Below, one piece after another: positions 7,415-12,828 of a stretch of DNA of 12,828 bases. Each line of letters opens with the position of its first letter. The stretch's first letter is position 1. The notes below the pieces were generated by a model. The model had not been told where the DNA came from. It saw only the letters and a program-made list of their open reading frames with translations, and ran no database searches. The position numbers were made by a program, and so were the translations under genes. Location of the stretch: positions 1 through 12,828 of the forward strand of contig JBOFLG010000022.1 in assembly GCA_051657745.1 (NCBI GenBank), written 5' to 3'. This DNA comes from JBOFLG01 sp051657745. GTDB taxonomy: Bacteria > Actinomycetota > Actinomycetes > Actinomycetales > Dermatophilaceae.

Positions 7415-9592
7415 GTGTCCGACTCCGACTCCGACGCTCCACCGCACACCCGCGCTGGTCTGCGCGCGGCGCGCCAGCAGGGCGGGCGGGAACGAGGTCG
7501 CCGCCCTCAGGCACGGCTGGACGAGCCACCACGGCCGCCGGTTCGGCACCAGCGGTCGACCCCACAACATTCGGCGGGGCCGGTGGGTTCGGCGGGGCCG
7601 GTGGGTTCGGCGGGGCCGGTGGGTTCGGCGGGGCCGGTGGGTTCGGCGGGGCCGGTGGGTTCGGCGGGGCCGGTGGATTCGGTGGAGTCGGCGGGGCCGG
7701 TGGAGTCGACCGTGAAGGGCACCCACGGCCGCCCGCGGCGGAGTCCTCTCGCGCGGCCGCCATGGTCGTCGTCGAAGCGCCCCGAGCGTCGCCCGCACCA
7801 GCGGCGCCGCCGCACGCCGAGCGGCCGCACGCTCGCGCTCGCCGGGGTGGCCGTGGCGCTGCTGACCATTGTCGGGGTGATTGCAACGTCGAGGGGGATG
7901 GGCCAGAGCGCTACCGGCACGACGCCAACATCGGCGGTGGGCGACCGCGTCAGCACCCCGGGAGGCGCCGTGAACGCGCTCGCTTTCGGCCCAGTATCCA
8001 CCTGGGATCCGCAGCGCATCGGGTCGCGGCCGGCGATGGCGTTCGCGGGCCGTACGTTCGTGCGGACCCTCACTGCCTACGCGCCCAGCACCGACCCGTC
8101 CGGGCAGGCGCGGCTGGTTGGAGACCTCGCCACCGACACTGGCACCCCGGGGAAGGACCTCCGCAGTTGGAGTTTCACCCTGCGCAAGGACGCTCGCTGG
8201 CAGGACGGTAGTCCGGTGACCTGCGCCGACGTGGCGTATGGCGTGTCCCGAACCTTCGCCACCAAGGTCGTCACCGGCGGACCCACGGACGCCCTCGCGG
8301 TCCTCGCAATTCCGCGAAACGCCGACGGCACCAGCACCTACCAGGGCCCGTATGCCACCGGTGCCGCTGCGACGACGGGCCAGGCGGCGTTCGACAAGGC
8401 AGTCGCGTGCCAGGGGCAGAAGATCACGTTCGCGCTCAGTACCCCGGTCGCCGACTTCAATGAAATGGTGACCCAGCCCGCCTTCGGACCGGTCAAGGAG
8501 TCCGTGGACCGGGCGACCGATCCCACGGTCACCGTCTTCTCCTCCGGTCCGTATCAGTTGCGCGGTCCCTGGGAGCCCGGTGTCGGCGGCACCTTCGTAC
8601 GCAACCCGCACTGGACGGCGGCGAGCGACCCGGTCCGGCGGGCGTACCTCGACGAGGTGCGGTACCGCGAAGGGATGGATACCCAGGCGGTCGTGCAGCA
8701 GATCATGGCCGATGGGGACACTGGCCGGGTCGCGGTGTCGCTTGGTTCGGCTCCACCAGCCATCCAGCAAAACATCACCAGCGTCCAGAGCCTTCAGGAG
8801 CGGTCCGTCAACCCGCGGACCGGTGTCATCGACTATCTGGTCCCCAACGTGCGCAGTGGCCGGGTGTTCGCCAATCCCACGGTGCGTACCGCGCTCGCCG
8901 CGGCTACCAAGCGCGACGCCTATGTCACGGCGATCGGGGGGTCCACGGCCGCGGACTCCACCAGGTCGTTGATCCCGGACTCTCTCCCGGCTTCCCACGA
9001 CGCAGATCCGGTTGGGACCGGGATGCGCGGCGACATCGCCGCGGCGAAGGCTCAGCTCGCCAAGGTCGGTGTCAAGGCTCCGGTGAAGTTCACCGTCGCG
9101 TATCGCTCCGACCCGACCTCGGACAAGGCGATGGCCGCCCTGATCGCGGGGTGGCGGGAAGCCGGTTTCGCCCCTCAACCGCGCCCCATCACCGAGAACT
9201 ACTTCCGCACAATCAGCGATCCCAAACTTGCTGGCCAGGTCGACCTGTTCTGGTCGAACTGGGCGCCTGCCTGGGCCTCCGCGTCCACGGTTCTCCCACC
9301 GCTCTTCGACAGCACGCTCAATATCACCAGTGCCGGACCGGGCCGTGACTACGGGTACTTCGCCGACAAGGCCGTCAACGCACAGATCACCAAAATCGGC
9401 ACGATCGTTCGGCGCGAGGAGCGGGAGCAGGCCTGGGCTGATCTCGACGTCACGCTGCTGACGAAGGTCGCGTATATCGGCTTGGCTGAGCGCCGGGCGC
9501 TGTACGTGTCGGGATCCGACGTCCGCAACCTGTCCGCCAACGCGGTTGCTGGTGGCGTCGTCGAGTTCGCCGATATCGCGGTGGTTCGGTGA
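7415..9592 (+). CDS. LpqW-like family-5 extracytoplasmic solute-binding protein (SBP_bac_5), membrane-anchored
   Basis: SBP_bac_5 proteins bind oligopeptides for ABC import. The mycobacterial relative LpqW, which lies next to typA, instead regulates PIM/lipoarabinomannan synthesis. Position between typA and mshB and the absence of ABC permease or ATPase genes favour an LpqW-like role; this is inference. GTG 7415 gives 725 residues. Residues 1-138 are hydrophilic, Arg/Pro-rich, with SAGPVG repeats at 53-97. One membrane segment spans about 139-160 (TLALAGVAVALLTIVGVIA) after an Arg-rich stretch. The binding domain starts near 180; WSFTLRKDARWQDGSPVT (252-269) is the classic family motif. No lipobox Cys is present, so this is a type II anchored protein rather than a lipoprotein. 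A second start, GTG 7712, has GGAG 6 nt upstream and would skip the repeats (626 residues). Stop TGA overlaps the mshB GTG. Confidence 0.85.
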   Translation: MSDSDSDAPPHTRAGLRAARQQGGRERGRRPQARLDEPPRPPVRHQRSTPQHSAGPVGSAGPVGSAGPVGSAGPVGSAGPVGSAGPVDSVESAGPVESTVKGTHGRPRRSPLARPPWSSSKRPERRPHQRRRRTPSGRTLALAGVAVALLTIVGVIATSRGMGQSATGTTPTSAVGDRVSTPGGAVNALAFGPVSTWDPQRIGSRPAMAFAGRTFVRTLTAYAPSTDPSGQARLVGDLATDTGTPGKDLRSWSFTLRKDARWQDGSPVTCADVAYGVSRTFATKVVTGGPTDALAVLAIPRNADGTSTYQGPYATGAAATTGQAAFDKAVACQGQKITFALSTPVADFNEMVTQPAFGPVKESVDRATDPTVTVFSSGPYQLRGPWEPGVGGTFVRNPHWTAASDPVRRAYLDEVRYREGMDTQAVVQQIMADGDTGRVAVSLGSAPPAIQQNITSVQSLQERSVNPRTGVIDYLVPNVRSGRVFANPTVRTALAAATKRDAYVTAIGGSTAADSTRSLIPDSLPASHDADPVGTGMRGDIAAAKAQLAKVGVKAPVKFTVAYRSDPTSDKAMAALIAGWREAGFAPQPRPITENYFRTISDPKLAGQVDLFWSNWAPAWASASTVLPPLFDSTLNITSAGPGRDYGYFADKAVNAQITKIGTIVRREEREQAWADLDVTLLTKVAYIGLAERRALYVSGSDVRNLSANAVAGGVVEFADIAVVR
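7571..7705 (+). repeat. 18-bp tandem repeat array in the LpqW-like gene (5 identical copies, 2 variants)
   Basis: Units begin at 7571, 7589, 7607, 7625, 7643 and 7661. The first five are identical (tcggcggggccggtgggt); the sixth ends in gat. After a 9-bp insert (7679-7687) a seventh, diverged copy covers 7688-7705. Each unit encodes SAGPVG, with SAGPVD and SAGPVE variants. Any change in copy number keeps the frame. Confidence 0.95.
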
Positions 9593-10479
9593 GCGAAGGG
9601 AACCGGGACGGCGACCTGCTCGCTGATCTCGTGATCGGTTCCCGCGCTCGGCTGGTGTTCGTCCACGCCCATCCGGATGACGAGAGTCTGACCACCGGTG
9701 TCGCGATCGCCCACCTGGTCGCCCGTGGGCACGACGTCCATGTGCTCACCTGCACGCTCGGCGAGGAGGGCGAGGTCATCCCGCCCACGCTCGCCCACCT
9801 CGAGGGCGATGGCCCGGCGCTCGCCCGCCACCGGCTCGGCGAGCTCACGGCAGCAGTGGCCACCTTGGGAGCCACCGGGCACCTGTTGACCGACCCGGCC
9901 GGCGAGCCCGGGGGGTTCCGAGACTCGGGGATGGCTGGGTCGACAGCCGCCACCCATCGGCGCGCGTGGTCGGGGATCCCGCTGGACCGAGCCACCGCCG
10001 CCGTGCGAGCGGTCATCGCGGACCTTCATCCCGACGTCGTGCTGACCTATGACGCCTCCGGTGGGTACGGCCACCCCGACCATGTCCGTACCCACGACGC
10101 CACCCGCGCCGCCCTGGCCGCGATGGGTTCGGATGCCCCTGCCCTCCTGGTCGTGCTGACGCCACGCTCGTGGGCGGATGCCGACCGCGCCTGGCTTGCC
10201 GCGCACCTGCCTGACCACGCCGGGTGGCAGGTACCGGCCGCTGACGAACCGCATCTGCCGTCGGTGGTGGCCGATGCTGCGGTGACCCGGCGGGTGGTCG
10301 ACGCCGAGGCGGCGACCGTGCAGCGCGCCGCGCTCCGCGCGCACGCCAGCCAGGTGGTCGTCGGTGACGGCTGGTTCGCGCTGTCCAACTCGGTAGCATC
10401 CCGCCTTGCCGGTCGGGAGGGCTACGCCCGGATCGACCCCGCCACCGGCCGGTCCATGGATCGGGAGCGCACGCTGTGA
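9589..10479 (+). CDS. mshB: N-acetyl-GlcN-inositol deacetylase of mycothiol biosynthesis
   Basis: MshB is a zinc deacetylase that converts GlcNAc-Ins to GlcN-Ins, the second enzymatic conversion in the mycothiol pathway after MshA (with its phosphatase step), in the cytoplasm. It has 296 residues from GTG 9589, close to the family length. The LmbE/PIG-L fold motifs are present: AHPDDES with H28, D30 and D31 (zinc ligands and general base), and GGYGHPDH with H162 and H165. The spacing matches mycobacterial MshB, where His13, Asp16 and His147 bind zinc. The paralogue Mca (mycothiol S-conjugate amidase) has the same fold; the typA neighbourhood and the TYDASGGYGHPDH context favour MshB. Start overlaps the previous stop (GTGA) and the stop overlaps the next start (GTGA). 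No other mycothiol gene is in the window. Confidence 0.92.
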   Translation: MSEGNRDGDLLADLVIGSRARLVFVHAHPDDESLTTGVAIAHLVARGHDVHVLTCTLGEEGEVIPPTLAHLEGDGPALARHRLGELTAAVATLGATGHLLTDPAGEPGGFRDSGMAGSTAATHRRAWSGIPLDRATAAVRAVIADLHPDVVLTYDASGGYGHPDHVRTHDATRAALAAMGSDAPALLVVLTPRSWADADRAWLAAHLPDHAGWQVPAADEPHLPSVVADAAVTRRVVDAEAATVQRAALRAHASQVVVGDGWFALSNSVASRLAGREGYARIDPATGRSMDRERTL

Positions 10480-10982
10480 CGCCGGTGGCCGAGGGCTCGC
10501 TCGACCCGGCCCGCTACCGGCAGGCGATGGGGCGGCTGCCGTCGGGCGTGTGCGTCCTCACCACGGTGGCTCGCGGCCACGACCATGCGATGACCGCCGA
10601 TACGGTCACCTCGGTCTCGCTCGACCCGCTGCTGGTGCTGTGCTGCGTCGAGACCGACAACCGGTTCTACGAGGCAGTGGTCGAGTCGGGAGTCTGGGGG
10701 GTCAGTGCCCTTGCTGCCGACCAGCGCCCACTCTCGGAGTGGTTCGCGACCCGGGGCCGGCCACTGCACGGCCAGATCGACCGCACCGGGTATCGCCGGG
10801 GGCCGGAAACCGGTGCCGCACTCCTCGACGGCGCGCTCATGCACCTCGAGTGCCGCACCCGGGACGTCTATCCGGCCGGTGACCACATGGTGCTGGTTGC
10901 CGACGTGCTGGCTATCGCGCTGCCCGATGCTGTCGGCCCTGCTCTTGTTCACTTCCGCGGCGGTTATGGGAGCATCGCATGA
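10476..10982 (+). CDS. Flavin reductase family protein (FMN-binding split barrel)
   Basis: This family binds FMN and uses NAD(P)H to supply reduced flavin to partner monooxygenases (HpaC-like). It has 168 residues from GTG 10476, the typical length. Family features: RLPSGVCVLTT near the N-terminus; MTADTVTSVSLDPLLVLCCV, the flavin-binding core; FATRGRP; and LECRTRDVYPAGDHMVLVADV, with the conserved GDH of the barrel; then HFRGGYGSIA at the C-terminus. No monooxygenase is encoded nearby, so the partner is unknown. It may act in redox housekeeping alongside mycothiol, but that is only suggested by position. It overlaps mshB by 4 nt and the VanW-family gene by 4 nt, so it lies inside the same translational unit. 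Substrate specificity cannot be read from the sequence. Confidence 0.88.
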   Translation: MTPVAEGSLDPARYRQAMGRLPSGVCVLTTVARGHDHAMTADTVTSVSLDPLLVLCCVETDNRFYEAVVESGVWGVSALAADQRPLSEWFATRGRPLHGQIDRTGYRRGPETGAALLDGALMHLECRTRDVYPAGDHMVLVADVLAIALPDAVGPALVHFRGGYGSIA

Positions 10983-12724
10983 GCCACGAGTTCTTCGACG
11001 ACTACCTGAGTTGGGACAGTGCGGTCACGGCGCCGTGGTACGAGCGCCGGTCGGCCATCGGCGGCCTGGCCGCAGTAGGGGTGCTGCTCGTCCTTGTCGG
11101 CAGTTACCTGGCTGCCGCCCAGTGGTCGGGTGAACGCATCCCCCGCGGCACCACGATTGCCGACGTCGAGGTCGGGGGATTGAGCGCCAGCGCAGCACGG
11201 GACCTTCTTGGCAGCCGCTTCGCCGACCGTACTACCCGCCCGCTCGTCCTCACGTCGCCAGCTGGGAAGGTCACCACGACAGCCACCGACCTCGGGATCG
11301 AGTTCGATGTCGATGCGACGGTTGCGAACCTCACCGGCTTCACGGTGTCGCCGGTCGCGATCTGGCGGCAACTCGTCGGCGGGGGCGCTGAACCGGCGGT
11401 GTTGACGGTGCGTCAGGAGAAGTTCGCGACGGCGCTGGAGGCCGCGCGCGGCACACTCGATGTCGAGCCGGCCGAGGGTTCCGTCTCGGTGGCGTCGGGA
11501 ACGGTGACCTACGCCACCCCCACGGCGGGCGTGCGGACGGACATCTCCGCCACCGCGGACTCACTGCGACGCTTGTGGCCGGGCGTTACCACGGTGGCAG
11601 TAGCGGTCGACCGTCGCGCGCCGAAGGTGGCGGCCGCCGAATTCCAGCGGGTACGCGCCGATTTTGCTGACATCGCCGTCTCGGGGCCGATATCGGTCAC
11701 CGCGAACGGGACGACGTTCCCGCTGACCCCGAAGCAGTTCGGCCCAGCGGTCGTACTCACCCCTGGCGAGGACGGCTCGATCACCCCCCGGGCTGACCCC
11801 GCGAAGCTCGCCGCGGTGGTCCGTACGGCGGCGACGGAGGCGAAGGCGACGGTGGCTCCGGAGGACGCCGAGGTGACCTTCTCGGGCCGTACCCCGACCG
11901 TCACGCCGCACGTGCGCGGTATCGGCCTCGACGAGAAGTCGTTGCAGGCCGAGGTGTGGCGGGCGATTGGCTCCACGACCCGTACGGCGACTCTGGCGAC
12001 TACGGTGGTCGAGCCGAAGTTCACCACCGCGATCGCGAAGGCGACATTGCCCAGAGAACGCATCTCGACGTTCACCACCAACTTCACGGCAGGGCAGCCG
12101 AGAGTGCAGAACATCGCGCTTGCGGCCCGCCTGATCAACGGTACCTACATCCCGCCGGGCGCCCAGTTCAGTATGAATGCGATCCTCGGCGAGCGCACAC
12201 CCGAGAAGGGGTACGTGAAGGCTGGCATTATCCGCAACGGCCGGGCGGCCGAAAACTACGGTGGGGGTATTTCGCAGGTCTCCACCACTATTTTCAACGC
12301 AGCATTCTTCTCGGGCATGCGGCTCGACGAGTGGACCCCACATTTCTATTACATCTCGCGGTACCCGGAGGGTCGCGAGGCGACAATTAGCTGGCCTGAC
12401 CTGCACAATAAGTTCACCAACGTCACGGATGGCGGTGTGCTGATGGAGGTAAGTACCACCAAAACCTCGGTGACCGTGAGTTTCTACGGCACCAAGAAGT
12501 GGGACATCGAGGCCACCAAGAGCGCGCGCCGTGACGTCATCGCTCCGAAGAAATATGACGATCCTGACCCCGAGTGCGTCGCTCAGAGTCCGGTATCGGG
12601 TTTCACGGTCGATGTCGGGCGAATCTTTCGCCAGGGCGGATCGGTGGTGAAACGTGAGTCGTACACCACCAGCTATGACCCGGAGGACGACGTCACCTGT
12701 ACCAACCCGGTGGCGGCTCCGTAA
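10979..12724 (+). CDS. VanW family membrane protein with peptidoglycan-binding-like domains
   Basis: VanW proteins are envelope proteins of uncertain biochemistry, first named from vancomycin-resistance clusters but common in susceptible actinobacteria, so this is no evidence of resistance. There are 581 residues from ATG 10979. A short cytoplasmic head (1-25) precedes one membrane segment, about 26-47, and the rest is probably outside. Residues about 55-345 match the PG_binding_4-type pattern seen in two repeats, with LTVRQEKFATALEAA at the junction. The VanW domain covers about 362-500: RISTF at 361-365, IPPGAQFSMNAILGERTPEKGY, YGGGISQVSTT (427-437) and SRYPEGREATISW. The C-terminal tail resembles the usual actinobacterial VanW tail and carries Cys533 and Cys574, a likely disulfide pair. 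It ends the operon; no strong terminator is seen after TAA. Confidence 0.93.
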   Translation: MSHEFFDDYLSWDSAVTAPWYERRSAIGGLAAVGVLLVLVGSYLAAAQWSGERIPRGTTIADVEVGGLSASAARDLLGSRFADRTTRPLVLTSPAGKVTTTATDLGIEFDVDATVANLTGFTVSPVAIWRQLVGGGAEPAVLTVRQEKFATALEAARGTLDVEPAEGSVSVASGTVTYATPTAGVRTDISATADSLRRLWPGVTTVAVAVDRRAPKVAAAEFQRVRADFADIAVSGPISVTANGTTFPLTPKQFGPAVVLTPGEDGSITPRADPAKLAAVVRTAATEAKATVAPEDAEVTFSGRTPTVTPHVRGIGLDEKSLQAEVWRAIGSTTRTATLATTVVEPKFTTAIAKATLPRERISTFTTNFTAGQPRVQNIALAARLINGTYIPPGAQFSMNAILGERTPEKGYVKAGIIRNGRAAENYGGGISQVSTTIFNAAFFSGMRLDEWTPHFYYISRYPEGREATISWPDLHNKFTNVTDGGVLMEVSTTKTSVTVSFYGTKKWDIEATKSARRDVIAPKKYDDPDPECVAQSPVSGFTVDVGRIFRQGGSVVKRESYTTSYDPEDDVTCTNPVAAP

Positions 12725-12828
12725 GTCGAGCGCCTGCCTCGGGGGCCAGTGCGGAGCCGGGCACGAACGTGGGTGGAGTGGGCTGCGCGGGACGTGGCGG
12801 GCGGCGCGGCTCGCGCATCGGGAGATGG
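12725..12828. other. Non-coding end of the window after the VanW-family gene
   Basis: The 104 bp hold no start/stop pair that makes a convincing gene. A weak inverted repeat (GGCTCCG 12715-12721 with CGGAGCC 12752-12758) flanks a 30-nt loop that would include the stop region; it is a poor terminator. A Pro-rich minus-strand frame is open from the right edge to TGA 12695-12693 and could be the end of a convergent gene, but codon use does not settle it. Confidence 0.4.

Noticed and set aside
7571..7705. CRISPR-like array
   Set aside because: Units are directly adjacent with no spacers and encode an in-frame peptide repeat.
7046..9178. Minus-strand 710-residue open frame
   Set aside because: Antisense to typA and the LpqW-like gene; its apparent RRTHRP repeats are just the reverse reading of the 18-bp array.
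10979..12724. Vancomycin resistance from the VanW-family gene
   Set aside because: VanW-domain proteins are widespread in susceptible actinobacteria, and no vanHAX or vanRS genes are in the window.
12693..12828. Minus-strand open frame ending in EPPPGWYR at TGA 12695-12693
   Set aside because: Could be the C-terminus of a convergent gene overlapping the VanW gene, but it is short, Pro-rich and cut by the window edge, and no family is recognised.

Overview
The window is high-GC DNA, densely coding, with several GTG starts, 4-nt start/stop overlaps and a mycothiol-biosynthesis gene (mshB). That points to an actinomycete (Actinomycetota). The typA, LpqW-like and mshB genes also lie near each other in mycobacteria. 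A Micrococcales-type host (Intrasporangiaceae/Dermatophilaceae-like) is my guess; the sequence does not prove it. I see no tRNA, rRNA, CRISPR array, transposase or phage gene.

Left end (1-1908): a minus-strand gene that runs off the window encodes the N-terminal 570 residues of a secreted surface protein with a signal peptide and a GEVED domain. It is divergent from malQ. The 198-bp gap between them holds a perfect 9+9 bp palindrome whose core (GTGA-N6-TCAC) fits the cAMP-receptor (Crp/GlxR) consensus, and a tandem GATCTAAC repeat.

Centre left (1909-5353): malQ (4-alpha-glucanotransferase) on the plus strand converges with a minus-strand group: a pterin-4a-carbinolamine dehydratase-like gene, a VIT1/CCC1-family membrane transporter with a His/Asp-rich repeat tail, and directly behind it what looks like a decayed stub of a class I glutamine amidotransferase gene, interrupted by an in-frame stop and cut off near the end of malQ.

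Centre and right (5513-12724): a tight plus-strand operon of five genes: typA (ribosome-associated GTPase), an LpqW-like family-5 solute-binding protein with a repeat-rich cytoplasmic N-terminus and one membrane anchor, mshB (mycothiol deacetylase), a flavin reductase-family protein and a VanW/peptidoglycan-binding-domain membrane protein. The first junction has a 6-nt gap and the other three are 4-nt overlaps (GTGA or ATGA), so translation is probably coupled. The group joins translation/stress, thiol redox and cell-envelope functions.

Most of the window is recognisable core actinobacterial genome. I did not find a clear new defence or mobile system. The most unusual features are the glutamine amidotransferase remnant, the two in-frame tandem-repeat extensions on membrane proteins, the non-lipoprotein LpqW-like protein and the Crp-like palindrome in the malQ/surface-protein gap.
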